A DNA stretch of 64,000 nucleotides from NCBI GenBank assembly GCA_012861695.1, contig JAAOOA010000448.1, positions 33,501-97,500 of the forward strand, read 5' to 3'. This DNA comes from Trematomus loennbergii (Eukaryota > Chordata > Actinopteri > Perciformes > Nototheniidae). Made by a program: the position numbers and the translations under genes. Position 1 is the first letter of the stretch. Every line of letters starts with the position of its first letter. A model generated the notes under the pieces. The model made no database searches and was not told the DNA's origin. It saw only the letters and a list, made by a program, of their open reading frames with translations. Positions 39,270-52,270 of the stretch are shown piece by piece.

Positions 39270-41299
39270 TGTATAAAAAGAACTACACGTTTGTCACGTC
39301 TGATTTAAATGACTGTGTATTTTGAGCTTTTGTTCTTTGAAAATGACAGCAGCAGTATCTGTGGCATGTTCTAATTAAGTGGTTATTTGATGATCGTTTC
39401 AATCGTGCATTGTTGGCACCACTTGAGCTTGTATCCACCGTAAACATGACTGCAGTTTAGCTGTTTTTTATCAAGTATTCAGCACAGTTAATGTAAAGTA
39501 TTATGTGCCAAAGAAATGCACTTCTACTTCCTGGTTGTCTTTAAAGTTTTGCAGGATTGAAAATGCAAATTATCACAGGACTCAAGGAAATAACAAAATC
39601 AATATACTATTAAACTTTAGAGTACATGCTTATGGTATTTATTTTCAAATGCAAACAATTGACCTCAGTTAAACTTAAAGTTAATAAAATGTGTCCATTT
39701 ACATGATTGCTTTCAGTGATGGATGTATTCAAATCATTACCCTAAAATTGCAATACTACAGTAAAGAAGTACTAAGAAACATACTACAATAAATCAAAAG
39801 TAACAGAAGTAAAAGTACTGGTAAAAAAAAATAGAAGCTGTCTTATAGGTCAGTGGTCAGAGCTGACTGTCAACACAACAACCATTGGGGTTGTGGGTAC
39901 GAATCCTGACCCTGGTAAACAGTTTCTCCAGTAAATCTGTGGCCAAACTCGTATCTTAACCCAAAATAATGGGAAAGATATATACTGGTCCAGATTAAGC
40001 ATTATGCAATGTAACCTATTTTATGCAAATGCGTTCATACCGTAAACAATTAAGTATGTTTTATCAATTTGGGTTCAAATCCCGAGCATGGCAGTACATT
40101 CAGACCCACTGCCTCCCCTTCCAACACTATATCTGGAGAGTGACTTCTCTGAAACGTAGACATTGCCTATAAAGTGGCATCAATTAAAGGTACTCAAGTA
40201 AAAATCCGTAAAAATACAAGTATTTTTTTATTTGTTACCACTTATTCAAACCAGTAAAGGTGAAACATCTCCACGTAACCTTACGTACGGCAGGGGGCGG
40301 GGCTTAACATGCAGGATTTCCTGTCCTGTCACTTGAAAACATCACGGCTGTGTGCGAGCTGAATTTCTCAAGCTAAATCAGCATAACGCGAGGAATACGA
40401 GCAGAACACTGAATCTAAAAAACAGTTTGCTCTTTATATATTATGGACTTGTTGCTGACCGCCCAGCTCTGAGTGCGTAAGGTAAACACGTTAATAATCC
40501 GCCACTTGTTGACGCAGCGCCTACAACACTCACGTTGTTGTCACATGGAATGGAACGAGGAATGAAACGTGGAATTCTGTGAAGTTTCGGTGTTTCAGTT
40601 GATTCAGTGAAGCGAACGGTTGACTGTTTAAAAGAGAAAGTAGTAGCTGATGAGAAGAGAAATAAACATTCTGAGTTCACTTTGGGGTAATCTTCACGCA
40701 TGCGCTGTGACCCAGATGCGTTTACTGCAATTTATAATAACATGTGGAATTGTTGTCTTTTTGGTGTGTTACGGTTATACTTTTGTTATTTTGAACCACA
40801 GTTGTAAAAAAAAAAAAGGGGATGTACCTTTCTTTGCCAGTCCAAAACAAACCCCCAAAAAAGTAGTAGTAGCCTTTCTGAGTTTCTTAAAACTGTCTAT
40901 CAAATTTGGGTAGCAACAATTTTTGTTATCATTTAATCTACCAGTCACTGTTTAGTTTAAAAAATAATGATGATTGTCTGTAAAATGTCCATAGGGAAAA
41001 TATGAATCTCGTGTGTAAGAGCCTGAGGGCAGGGGATGCCTTCACTATGCTTGTTGTATCTGGGAAATATTCAGCTTGATATCAAAGCATACTAATTAAA
41101 AGAGGTAAAAACGTTTTGTCATGTTTGATTAAGAAATGGTAGATTATCAAAACTGTTACAGATTTGTATTTGTTAATCACGTAAGTAATCCGTACAGTTC
41201 TATATTAAATTAGTACAAAAGACAAGAATATCTGTAATAAAAACCCTCTTCTTAATGTGTGTACAGTAAGGAAAGAGGTCTGCTTGTTCCTCCTCTCAG
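39270..41299. other. rpl27a-akip1 spacer; akip1 promoter and untranslated exon probably near 40250-40700
   Basis: 39270-40240 is AT-rich with repeat-like words. 40280-40700 is richer in CpG (cagggggcggggcttaac, acgcgaggaatacgag), which would fit a promoter. The first coding akip1 exon starts with a splice acceptor at 41299, so at least one noncoding exon must lie upstream. I cannot fix its borders. Confidence 0.4.
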
Positions 41300-41332
41300 G
41301 TGAGGGGCACCTTTAGTGAACTCGATCTGTTC

Positions 41333-42430
41333 ATGGAGAGCCACGCCTGGCTGGAGTCGTCCTTGCGGCGCTCTGCCAGTCTGGGTCTGGAGGTTCTGCA
41401 GCGAGCCTCCAGGAGAAGCGTCGACTGGAGCAGCGTGGAAGCTTCCCAGACCCCCACCACCACCACAGAGGAAGACACACAGATCCCTGTCAAGGTGCCT
41501 GTTTTATACTAACCCCACTATCAATTACATTAATGAGCTTGACTTCACGTGTTGTGCCTGAATTCTCATGCTCTTCTCCAGAGACCACGCTCAGAGCTTG
41601 ATGATGTCTTTGCAACCATCGCAGACTTCATGGCCCAGACAACACATCAGTGCAAGGTCAGGGATTGTTTAGACTGGATTTATATGCTTTCAGCCACAAG
41701 CACAGGGAGTGAAACGTGAATATTTTCTGTGCTGCAGAGGTTTTATGAGTCTGGCTCCTGCACTGAGCCCTCTGGCACTGAGAGGAGCCATGTGTGCAGG
41801 TTTCACTCACGGCCAGCTGCTGGGATTAAAACACCTGCACGGTCGGCTAGAAAACATGAAAGGGCACCACAGAACCAGGTAACAAGAATGTGATGCTGTT
41901 TCTCTTAGTCATATAAAGCTTTTATCTGTCAAAAGTGATCTTTTGATTATATCGAAGACTCAAAGGAATACAACCTTGTCAATGTAACAGTTACTACGGC
42001 TAATGTCTTGGCAAACAGTTTCCCATAGCTGACTTAGTTTGGAGAGAGAGAAATGTTGGGATCCTTAGTTTGTTAATGTTCAATGTTCTTAACCAGGTCA
42101 GTGTAAGCAGTTTGAACTTCCCTCACTAATTTACAGGTTAATAGTTGTATTTCTTGCCTCTACTGTGACATGTCTCCATGCTTTCATGTGTATTACATAC
42201 TCAAAAACCTATATAATACACTACAGGAAAAAAAGCGATTACAGGGCCTCTTTTAAAATTCAAAGTCTTGTTTTGTTCAGGGTCGTGTCTCTGCAGTTGG
42301 TGAAGATTTCTTCATCGAGGTTTCCCCGGGGACGTACGCTGTCACTGCCTCCATGCCGGAGTCACAGCAGCAGACTCAGATGATCAGTGTCCGAGCCGGA
42401 GAGAGCGTCGACCTCACCTTTAACCTCTGA
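41333..42430 (+). CDS. akip1: A-kinase-interacting protein 1
   Basis: Small nuclear/mitochondrial adaptor known to bind the PKA catalytic subunit and the NF-kB p65 subunit. Coding exons: 41333-41494 (the exon itself starts at 41300), 41582-41656, 41738-41878, 42281-42430. All junctions are phase 0 GT-AG; the sum gives 175 residues. Recognisable N-terminal block SLRRSASLGLEVLQRASRRS-VDW and the conserved C-terminal block DFFIEVSPGTYAVTAS ... SVRAGESVDLTFNL; the middle (DVFATIADFMAQTTHQCK) matches the family FRTMAEFM..SSQC region. Start chosen at the first Met (MESHAWLE) because the frame upstream runs into the splice site; the true start could lie in an upstream exon. AATAAA at 42700-42705. 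No indels. Confidence 0.92.
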
Positions 42431-42799
42431 CCCCTCTCCTTTAACCTCCAATACTAAAAACCAATGCTCATTCTGTTTGTGTGTGTGTGTTTATTGCTTG
42501 CTTTTACACTGCATTAAGAGTTTACATTTTATATTGCATGAAGTCTACAAAATGTTGTATTTGCTGCACATGGAGAAGCCATATTTGTATTGCTATTGAG
42601 TATTTTATTATGTTGTTTGTGTTTCCATATTCTACTTTTAAACATCATGTAAAGCTCTTTCCATATTTTACTTGCACTTATTCCACATCAGTGTAAACAA
42701 ATAAAGTATTTTTTTAACCGATTTCTTGTTTGTTATCTTTATATACAGCTACATACTTTGCCGTACTTAGTTCATCAGAACTTAATCAGAACTTAGTTC

Positions 42800-42995
42800 T
42801 CGGAGGCGTGTGGTGCAGTGGGTTGTGTGTTGGTGTTCGGATCAGGGGGTCACAGGTTCAAACCCCACTGCAGTCAGCATGTCGTTGTGTCCCTGAGACA
42901 CTTCACCCCAAATTGCTCCTGTGGGGATTGTCCACAGTATTGAGTATGTAAGTCACTTTGGATAAAGCGTCTAACAAAGTGACATGTAATGTAAT
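42800..42995 (+). mobile_element. tRNA-derived SINE (gtcactttggataaagcg tail)
   Basis: B-box-like GGTTCAAACCC at 42854-42864, then cttcaccccaaattgctcct, and a tail gtcactttggataaagcgtc typical of fish SINEs sharing a LINE-like 3' end. A relative lies at 43990-44168. Confidence 0.7.
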
Positions 42996-43012
42996 GAACT
43001 AAAGAGCAGATC

Positions 43013-43441
43013 GCGTTCACACCGGAATAAGTCCCTGAGGGAGGATTAGGCAAATCACTTCTTCTGCTTTGGGTTTACTGGCAGGCCGCAAACAACTTCA
43101 CGGCGTATACACCTAAGTCCCCGGAGTTGGGGACTGGCTTCTACTTCCGAGTAAATCGCCAGAATGCCGACACCTCCTCATCCCCGCTCCCGTGTTTTCT
43201 TTTGTGTTGCCATAAGTTAGTCTCTCTCCGTTTCTGCGCTGGGCTATGCTAATATGCTAATGCGAGGAAAATAAAATGGTGGCTTCACAAAACTTTTTGG
43301 GAGTTTGCAATCCGCCCAGCCAATCAGAAATGGGAACCTTTTTCTCCCACGAAAGTACCTGCTCTCTAGCAGGGACTGAAAAGGGGGTGAAAAGGTTCTC
43401 ATGAACTAAATTCTAGTTCCGGATTTTTTTGGTGTGAACGC
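43013..43441. mobile_element. MITE with GCGTTCACACC inverted ends
   Basis: gcgttcacaccggaataag at the left and, inverted, ggtgtgaacgc at the right; no coding frame. A similar promoter-like word set appears in other fish hAT-type MITEs. Target duplication not resolved. Confidence 0.55.
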
Positions 43442-43989
43442 AATTTTCGGAACTATATCGGAACTATACTGGGAAAAGTACTCCGGTAAGGTAAGGTTTA
43501 ACTTGTACACTGACAGATTATTGTAAGCAGTTATCTAAAATGTTCCAAAAGTGCTAAACTTCCTTTAAATTATGCAGAAACACAAAAACGTTCACATAAT
43601 TTGGGATTTTATTTGATATTCATTGCTACAGTATTTTTGTAAACATTAAAAGGCAGTGACCTCATTGCAAATACATGATTTTTGACTAGAAAATACATTA
43701 CAACATTATAAAATATATAATAAACAATTGCAATAGATTGTGTTAAGTTTATCAGCTACACTTCACAAGAAATACAAATCCCCTCTGTTCTCCAAGACTT
43801 ATTTCCAGCTGTACACGCAGAACACGTCTGTATTTCTGTCATGACAATACTTATTTATAAGTAACGAGCTATAAATCACATTCTATCAGAATAATAAAGT
43901 CGACAGCACTACACGTTCTGTTTATAATGTATTTCTATAAATTCTACTGTAGACAACAGCTACACATCATATAGGCTACTATAATGCTG

Positions 43990-44168
43990 TTTTAGTGCTT
44001 TGTAAGGAACCGTTCGTAGGGGTTAGTGCGCTGATCTGCAGACAGAAGTTCGATCCCACAGCCAAAGTGTCCTTGAGCAAGAGATTTTACCCCAAATTGC
44101 TACTGCAGGCATGTAGTCTATTGTATTGAGTGTATGTACGTCACTTTGGATAAAAGCGTCAGCTAAAA
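43990..44168 (+). mobile_element. SINE fragment (gtcactttggataaaagcg tail)
   Basis: gtccttgagcaagagatttt, accccaaattgctactgc and gtcactttggataaaagcgt match the 3' half of the element at 42800-42995. The tRNA-like head is degenerate (agttcgatcccac). Confidence 0.65.
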
Positions 44169-44360
44169 ACCATGTAGTTATATAATAAACCGCTGCCGTC
44201 GTGTAAAAATAAGTAAAGTGAGGGTGGATTATCTGACTGTAAAGGCAGTAAACAAAGAGAGAAAGTGAGAATGAATAGGGTGATAAGTTGATGAGAGTTA
44301 CCTAATTAGGCATCTAGTTTTAACAGTATATTGTTGTATTGCTTTTGGTAGGTATGTTAG

Positions 44361-44392
<32 letters not shown>

Positions 44393-44396
44393 ATTG
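44361..44396. repeat. (GTT)n microsatellite
   Basis: Eleven to twelve gtt units. Confidence 0.95.
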
Positions 44397-44522
44397 TCAC
44401 AGGTCTCTGAAATCAGGAGAACTGTTGTGCCAAAAGAGAAGAAGAAGCAAAATGCATGTCACACATTGTATAAAAAAATGTGGTATCTTTTTAACAAACA
44501 TTTCAATAGGTACTTTATTTAA

Positions 44523-45010
44523 AGGGGACCTATCATGCAAAATGCACTTTTGTACGTCTTTTATACATGAATATGTGTCCCCGGTGTTCCAGGGAACTCA
44601 CCAAGTGTCAGAAAACACAACCCTCTCTATTTTCCTCCATACCCAAATCTCTAAAAAAGGGGCTGCAACGGATCTGATAAAAACTGATCCAGATTTGAAC
44701 ACTGTCCTGACGTCAGGAAAATGGCGCTACGGCTATTGGGCCAACTCCACCAATCAGGAGGAGACAGCCACGGCCATTGCCGTTCGAAAGCGCTGGAGAC
44801 GCTGTAGTACATATGCCAGGCCTGTAGATGGTGCTGTTCTCACTGAATCTGCCCTTGCTAAAACAGATCTAAAAAATGTCAAATTGAGCAAAATGAGGCA
44901 TGGCTAAAATGCATGATCTGTTTGGTATTTTGAAAAAAAAAAGTATAAATATGCCTTATATAGGTATGGTCCTACACTATATTATTCAAATATAGCATGA
45001 TAGGTCCACT
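44523..45010. mobile_element. TTAA-flanked MITE, AGGGGACCTATCATGC family
   Basis: 488 bp; ends AGGGGACCTATCATGC and, inverted, GCATGATAGGTCCACT, with TTAA on both sides (44519-44522, 45011-45014). It lies downstream of the nrip3 stop. The 160-codon plus-strand frame at 44425-44907 is an accident of the element. The TTAA site suggests a piggyBac-type origin. Confidence 0.85.
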
Positions 45011-45140
45011 TTAAAATAATATAAGTTGCAAGTTTTGTTTCTTTTCAACAATTCTGCTGTGTGTATATGAAGTATAATTCACAATCTATAAAAGAGGATA
45101 TATGTATCCTTAGCCACACTCTGTTAAAGGTAATACAATC

Positions 45141-48100
45141 TTACCTTTCATTGAACGGCTTTTTTGCAAAATGAAGTTGCTCCCTCACCATCGTCCCAAA
45201 CACCAACATCTGCTTTTCAGTGTCAATTACACACTGAGGAAATACAACAATTTAACAACAAATCATTCATCAATCACAAAAGCAATTTGATTTTGTGCAA
45301 AATTAAAGACAGGAAGCAGATATGCATACACAAAGTCAACTACAAGCTGTTTGGTAGCATGTTTAATGTGCAGCTGCTTTTAAAAAGTAATACATAATCA
45401 AATAAGATATGTATAAATAATAAGGAGCAAATAGTCTGGGATCTATGCAGTTTATTTTCTCAAGTATAGAGCCTAGAATTGTTCTTCAGCATCAAGGGAC
45501 AAAAGGTTAAATTGCATTTTGCCTATCAAATAAAAATACATTTAAATGTAATTTAGTAGCAAAGAAGTTGTGTGTACAAACTCTTAGCCATGTATCTTAA
45601 CATCCCTGTGTTGCTGATGATCTTAAATCACATGTGTCAAACTCAAGGCCTGGGGGCCAAATCAGGCCCTTGGTGGATTTAATTTCGGCCCGCAGGATCA
45701 TTTCTAATTACTATTAGATCTGGCCCTCCGGTATATTGCACGCACACCTTCACTCATCCTGAGGGTTCCTCAGCTCAGAGCCTGACCCCAAACATTGATG
45801 AACTTGCACCCAAGATGAGATGCCAAGTATCTGGCTTGAACTAGCATCACAGAGCAGCACACTGAGTTTACATGGATGTTTCCTTCTGCACTTTTTTCTT
45901 GAGACAACAGGGCATGTTTGTTTTGTTCTTTGAGGGAAATAGTTTTTTTGAAGCTGTTGTTGGCTGTGGAAAAATGTAATCATAAGAAGTGACTCTGGAA
46001 AAGCTGCAGATAGAGCCATAAGAAATGAATGCAACTGATTATTTAATGTTTAATGTTGTTTTTATAGGCAATAATTTAAGCTTTGTTAGTTCCAGGTTTA
46101 ATATGTGCAATAAGTTCATTTCAATAAGTTTGCATAAACATTGAACCAGTCCGGCCCTCGACTAGTACCCATTTTTTATTTTGGCCCACTGTGTATTTGA
46201 GTTTGACACCCCTGTCTTAAATGATTTACCTTTAGTGATTTTAACGTCTTGTTTCCCAGGGACATCAGTGGTCTGTTACTCTCTGCAAAATACATTGTGA
46301 AAAATGCATTTAAAGCACTGGTTACAGATACAAAAAATACTGTAATCTATAATCTTTAGTCTTATCTCCTTCCTTACCTAGGATGAAAAACGGGCACATG
46401 ACTCTGAGTTTCCCGAGGGTCAGGCTGAGTTCTCGGATGTGTCCGTCGACACAGAGCTTCCTCTGAAACGGAAACCCGTCCACCTCCATTTTGTTCTCTT
46501 CAACCAGATCTTTCAGACTTTGAGAGGAGGAAAAGATTACTGACTGAATATGAAGGGTCTAATGTTTGTCATGTATGCACATAATGAATATCTCACCATA
46601 ATCTCTCCACAGTTCGTGAGGACATCAGGTTCAGTTTGCAGCCGGTGTCGATCAGCACTTTCACCTCCTGTCCTAAACACTTTAAACAATAAAAAATAGA
46701 CAATTAAATATTCAGCAACTGAAAAGCAAAGACATAAATTGTGCAAAAGATGTATAGCAGTTCAACACTTCATTGCAGGTATCTATCTAACAACTTATCA
46801 GTTTTTTCTCTTAATTCATTTACCCTGCCACATCCAAACTTTCTCTAACTTTTTACTAAATAAATAAACAAATAAGTAAGTGCACGTGGGTTTGGGAGAG
46901 GGTCTTTTAAAGTTTCTTTTCAATTCCTCTTCTCTGTTTCTCACCTTGTATGTCATTCTTTTCATTATTAATCTCTCCTTTTTGGGTGCTGATAAATGGT
47001 TTAACCTGCCATGAGTATTATTGTAAAGTAAAACCGATATCTATCTCCTTTGCTCTTTTTTGTGGGATTGTCCCTAAAATTATATTTCACGTTGCTAATT
47101 CCAATTCTTATCAAGCAATTGCAATGGAATGAACTCTTGAACTAATCTACATATCTCTAATATATACATATTTAGTCACCTTGCAGGGCACATAGACGAA
47201 ATCGTCCGCCTCTTCCTCTTCATCCTCGTGTGAGTTGATGTGAGTGCAGCTCAGACTGATCCCTTCGTTGTTCATCCTGCCCCGGGATAACTTGGACTCC
47301 AGCAGGCGCTTCTGGAGAATATGATGTGGCTGCTACAATAAGAAAGACAACATGTTAAAAATATTATAAAGTCTAAAATATGACTTACTTCTCTCATCAT
47401 CATTACATCATATCATATTCAAAGATAATCTGATATGTAAACAGGGTGTATATTAGATAAATTATATTTTATATGATTAAGCATTGATCATCAGCATAAG
47501 TATGTAGTAACATGTGAATGTAGTGTATTATATTGTGTTAGAAAACAATAAAGGATGTATGATATACGATGTACAGGGTGACATGTAGGCCTGGTAATAT
47601 AATATAACAAAATCTGCAACCAAGTAATATATAAAAACAGTTATATATAACAGCAATAGTTGTATTTTATTTCATCTCATTATACTTTAATTTAACATTT
47701 ATTTGTTTATTTAATTAGTGTAGTTTTTTAATTCATTAATTTTTAAACGTTTAATTGTTTTAATATTAATATTTTTACATTTTACCTTTGATTTCATTGT
47801 CTTTTATTTTATTTTAATTAATTTTTTTTAAATTTTATTTTTAAATGGAGTAACTGTCACGAAACCGAATTCCCCCCCTGGGAAATACCTAGTGATTCCG
47901 ATAGTGATTCATCATCACAGTGCCCATGTTTACACCAAAGGCTGAAATGAAATGAGCTATTTAGTATGACCTTACATTAAAATAAAACATAATCCACAAG
48001 AGGCTCACCCCCTGTGTGGATGTCCCCAGCTTCTTCAGCCGTCCAGCGGCAGCAGATCAGCAGAGTCTCGGTGCAGGAACTGGATCGCCTGCTTCAGCCT

Positions 48101-48175
48101 CCTCTGCTGCCTCACCGCCGCAGCATCCAGACCCCCGGAGACCCCCCTGCTCTCCACCTGCATCCCGGTGAACAT
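45141..48175 (-). CDS. nrip3: Nuclear receptor-interacting protein 3 (retropepsin-like)
   Basis: Orthologue of NRIP3, a protein with a retropepsin-like aspartyl-protease fold. Exons on the minus strand: 48175-48009 (ATG at 48175, MFTGMQVESRG), 47332-47180, 46679-46597, 46517-46378, 46282-46230, 46-residue-range end exon 45233-45141 (stop TAA 45143-45141). GT-AG junctions and phases agree. Landmarks: RQQRRLKQAIQFLHRDSADL, QPHHILQKRLLESKL, an acidic stretch EDEEEEADDFVYVPCK, and VKVLIDTGCKLNLMSS with the DTG motif of aspartyl proteases, then SLGNKTLKSLK and CVIDTEKQMLVFGTM. Exon 1 is one base short: LDG is followed by a stop where one added base would restore the family frame LKKLG. With it, the length is 229 residues. 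Probably an assembly error. Intron 5 holds a hAT MITE. Confidence 0.93.
45629..46214. mobile_element. hAT MITE, copy 2, with perfect 8-bp target duplication
   Basis: 586 bp from cacatgtgtcaaactcaagg to gagtttgacacccctg, flanked by TCTTAAAT on both sides (45621-45628, 46215-46222). The 8-bp duplication identifies the hAT superfamily. It sits in the last nrip3 intron, ending only 16 bp from exon 5. Confidence 0.9.
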
Positions 48176-48207
48176 GACCCGGGCACCAGAGGCAGGCCGA
48201 GCCGCTG

Positions 48208-48270
48208 TGTGTGTGGGTGTGTGGGTCAGACTGTGTGTGTGTGGGTCAGACTGTGTGTGTGTGTGTGTGA
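48208..48270. repeat. GT-rich microsatellite near the nrip3 promoter
   Basis: gtgtgtgtgggt and gtcagactgtgtgtgt units, 30 bp upstream of the nrip3 start. Confidence 0.85.
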
Positions 48271-48412
48271 GCTGAATCTATAAACAGGAATCCCCGATGA
48301 TGAGTTAATGGAGAGGAAACACCCCCATCACGAGCAGTGCAGGTAGTCAAGTCAGACAGGTAATAATGCGACTTCCGGTCTACGTATTCAAAATTAAATT
48401 AAAATCCGTACT

Positions 48413-48720
48413 AAGATAAGATAAGATAGTACTTTATTGATCCCAATTTGGGAAATGGTTGTGTTGCAGCAGCATAAAAGACATGGCATTGTACAATAAC
48501 AATGAAAAAGACTAGAAATAAACAAAAAGTAGAAAATATACATGTTGAGTTTACAAATGAACAATAACAAAATATAAAGTAAGTTATTATATATACATAA
48601 GTATGTGAGGGATGGAATATTACATATTAAACTGAATGTATAAATGTAAAATGTACAGTGTGATTTAAGTCCAAGAGAAGCTATGGAGCAGAGAGTTCTC
48701 TGCCAGCTAGAGGGGATTTG
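48413..48720. repeat. Dispersed repeat (agtactttattgatccca family)
   Basis: aagataagatagtactttat, then tgatcccaatttgggaaat: a common fish retroposon 3' end. Boundaries uncertain. Confidence 0.5.
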
Positions 48721-51700
48721 TTATAGAATTATTTATTAAATTCATTTGACATTTCATCGACATGAAATACAACGCTGTCTGATGTTTATCTATCTAAAGG
48801 TTTTGAGAAGTAGCTTGAACAAAGGACCACTATCTGCTTTTTCATTCTTGATTGCGATGCTTTTATAAATATTTTTGATGATTACCCTTTTGTCATTGTT
48901 TTTACATTCATATTTACAATGTTCCCGGATATACTTTATTAGTTACTAAATACTTTGTCTGTGTCTTTCATTGCTTTGCTCTGTTTTATGTTAAATGTTA
49001 AAAAGAAAGCATGGAATGAGGGCTTTTATTTTGAAGATACATCCGGTCTGTTTTAGTGTCTCATTGATTTCAGTCTGGAACAAAAACGTCCCTTTATTAA
49101 ATCGTGACTCCGTGATGTCTTGGGAACCTTACCGTGTTACATAACACTGTTGGTGGTAGCTCATGTACATTATATAATTTAAATGATACTTTCCCAAAGA
49201 TGGGAGAAAAATAAACTCTTTGCATCAACAAATCAAAGCAGAATATTTTATTATAACAGACTGATTTCCCTTACCCATCCTGAGAAATTGAAGCAATAAC
49301 TTTATCTTATATAGATAAGGGGGAAAGTAGAAATGTTATTTCCTACTCATTACTCACATGTTTCTACCTTTAGATGAGTTGTTTTAATTGTCCTTTATTA
49401 AAGCTACGCAGTTAAATAAACATAGTAAAAATAAATATCCCTAAAATATAATAGAAATATTGTAGGCTTTTGGGGAAAGTGTGAACGTTGCTCAATTAAA
49501 TCCAAATGAATAGCATCTGATTTCTTAATTCATTTCCAAATTGATTACGTAAATAATGGGTGTCTGAGACTTTCTGGAAGCTTTTTTTTAGGCTATTACA
49601 AACTCAAATTCAGAAGCAGTATTGTTTACTCCATTCTAATCATTTCAAAGCTTTGTTTAGATACTTTTCAGACTATTATCAGTCTTCAACAACTCATAAA
49701 TATGTATAAAATAGTTCGAAGATAAGGTTCTTATCTGATTGTATGTTTTATTTTGATATATATAATAACATAATCAAATGAATTGTAATAAGAGTCAAAC
49801 ACGTTCTCCTGATATATGTGTACATTTTTGAAATTGCACTTCATATTAAGAGTATAAGGCGTTGCTTTCATTTACTTGAAATCCTGTAAATTAGGTTTCT
49901 TTTATGGGTTTTCTGTGTTTATCTGATGCAAATGTTGTAATGCATGCATTATATATTTCGTATTTGTCTATCTTGTGTTGTTCTCACATTATAACCTCTA
50001 ATCCATCGACCTATTTAGGTTTAGAATGTATTTAAGAGCTGGAATCCAGTTGTGCACGCTGCTCTTGGTTTGTATTTCAGATGTGATGCTGTGTGTAGTT
50101 TGTTCTGTCAGATACAGCTGCACATCTCCTCTCTCTTCACTGCATTGCCCACATTCCCCTTCTTTTTTACCCACACGACCTTGTTTTCAACATGGATGCC
50201 GAAAAACCTCCCCACACATTGCTGTTTATGTTGCAGCCAAACAAACCCATTCCTCAGCGCACTGCGGTTTGCAATCCACAGTGTCCGTTTGCTATCGTCT
50301 TTAATTGAAGCTTAAATATTAATTTTTCTAACAACGACACAGCGCATTTTCAGTCAACAATACGAAAATCGACGCGGAATGGCGTCCGCAAGGGGCCCGG
50401 GAAGATGAATAGCAGCAACACAGAACCTCGAATTGACCAATCAGAATGGGAGCTAGGGTCTTGCCAACCAATCAGCGTGTCTGGATTGGTGGAAAGTAGG
50501 CGGGTGCTTCGTGTGCAGGGTTTGCTGTCAATTGAACTGGATACTGCATTGGAGGCGGGACCCGTTCATTCCTATGGTAGTTACTCGGCGACGCATGAAG
50601 CAAAAATGACCTGACTCGAGAGCAAAATTACCCGGATGTGGGCCCATAGAGCATGCGCAGTTGAGTTTTTCTTAGGCCCTGCCTCCGATCTCCTGCTATC
50701 TGCTCAGTCAAATGAATGGCTAGAAAATACTCTGAGTCAGCTTTGAAGCGCATTTTACAACATTACGACCCTAATGATTTAAATATGGGCTACACAAGTG
50801 TTAGTACTGGGTAGTTGATTCAGTTAAAAAAAATACCCGCTGATTTACAGACGTATCTTACCCAATGTAAGTCAATAGGAAAATGTATTTGTTGCCCCAA
50901 TGAAGCTGTAGTACCTCCATTTGACCACTACGAGAATTTGCTTTAACGTCCGGCGCACTTCCTGGGCGGTTTGTGTCATACATGTTCCCGGCGCGTGGTG
51001 GAGCGTTTCCTGCACTGGTGCATGGTGGTCGAACAGGAGGAATTGTTGGAAATTTTTCGGAGGTTAGTATATAAATTGGTTTTTTACCCAGTGTGCATTA
51101 TTCCCACAGCCATCTCCGAGAGGCAGAGGGAGAGACGGGCTGTGAATGGGAGTCATAACACGGATGGGAAACGCAGTTTTAAGATGATTTAAAAATGACA
51201 TCCAGCGAGTCAAAATGCTTATGTTATCGTTAATTAGCTCCGTGTTGTTTCCTACTTATATGTGAGGCTGGGAGCTTCGTGCAGACAGCTAGCTAGCACC
51301 TCCAGCTGCCACAGAGCCAGCTGAGACTTATATCAACTTTAAATATATATATATACTCTCATTGAAGTCACAATATGCACCATTAGTTTGCTAGTTAACC
51401 GCTTAAATAAAGTCGTGACAGCAGCACCGGGTCCGTTGGCGTAGTTAGCATTGTTGTTAGCATGGTGGCTAATAACCACCCTACTTCGTTGTGACATGTA
51501 GTTCTGCTGTGATATAAAAGAGGCTGTCAGTGTTTCAACATTTACAGGAAAACGGTTTACTACACGTGTTGGATAGTATTTATACGGGTGACAAATGTGG
51601 CAAGTCATAGTGTGCTAACATCTTAGCTTGCTCGCCCCCCTAAGTGCTATATTCAAAATAACTAGCGCCAAAACTATAATGACTGCAGTGCACAGTCATG

Positions 51701-52270
51701 TGTTTATTAATAATCATATTTAAGCAATCAGACGAGAAGGAATAAGCAGTGGTAGAATATAAGTGCATATACACTACATTAAGTACTTATCTTGAGTATT
51801 TCAATTTGTTTCAACTTCAATACAATCCATCTTAAAGGACTCATTGATAATATATATGTAGCCTAGGTACTTTTCAAATGAAGATAAACATTAATATATA
51901 TATATAATATGAAAGGTTTGACAATGGAGCAACTATTTGCTGATATAACTTTTGATCATTTTATTTAAACATATATAAATTGATCATGAGGTTGGACAAA
52001 ACAAAACATTGGGAAGGTGTCATTACAAACCAAACAATACATTGGTAAATAGAGAAAATAATCACCAGAATAATCCCTCATGACAATTATCATAAGTTAA
52101 TAGTAAAAAAGTATATTTATCTATTGACGAAATCAACATTACTGTACATGTAAAAGTGTTATTATTTTAACGTTGACTGTTTTACCATACCAGTTGATAA
52201 TGATCAACAAACAACACATAATGTCTAAATGAAAGTCAAAGAAAAAACTAAATGGTTAGAAAGCTTAGAG
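48721..52270. other. nrip3-znf143 spacer; CpG-rich znf143 promoter probably 50330-51070
   Basis: 48721-50330 is AT-rich and holds no exon I can see. 50340-50660 and 50940-51070 are GC- and CpG-rich (ggcgtccgcaaggggcccgg; ccggcgcgtggtggagcg). The latter ends in a possible splice donor (ttcggag|gttagt at 51061), compatible with a noncoding first exon of znf143, whose first coding exon starts at a splice acceptor. This is inference from position and composition. Confidence 0.4.

Noticed and set aside
44425..44907. 160-codon plus-strand frame
   Set aside because: Lies across a TTAA-flanked MITE; no conserved domain.
45750..46034. Minus-strand frame repeated at 52248-52691 (CRRKHPCKLSVLLCDASSSQ)
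   Set aside because: It is shared only because both are copies of the hAT MITE; no transposase motif is visible.
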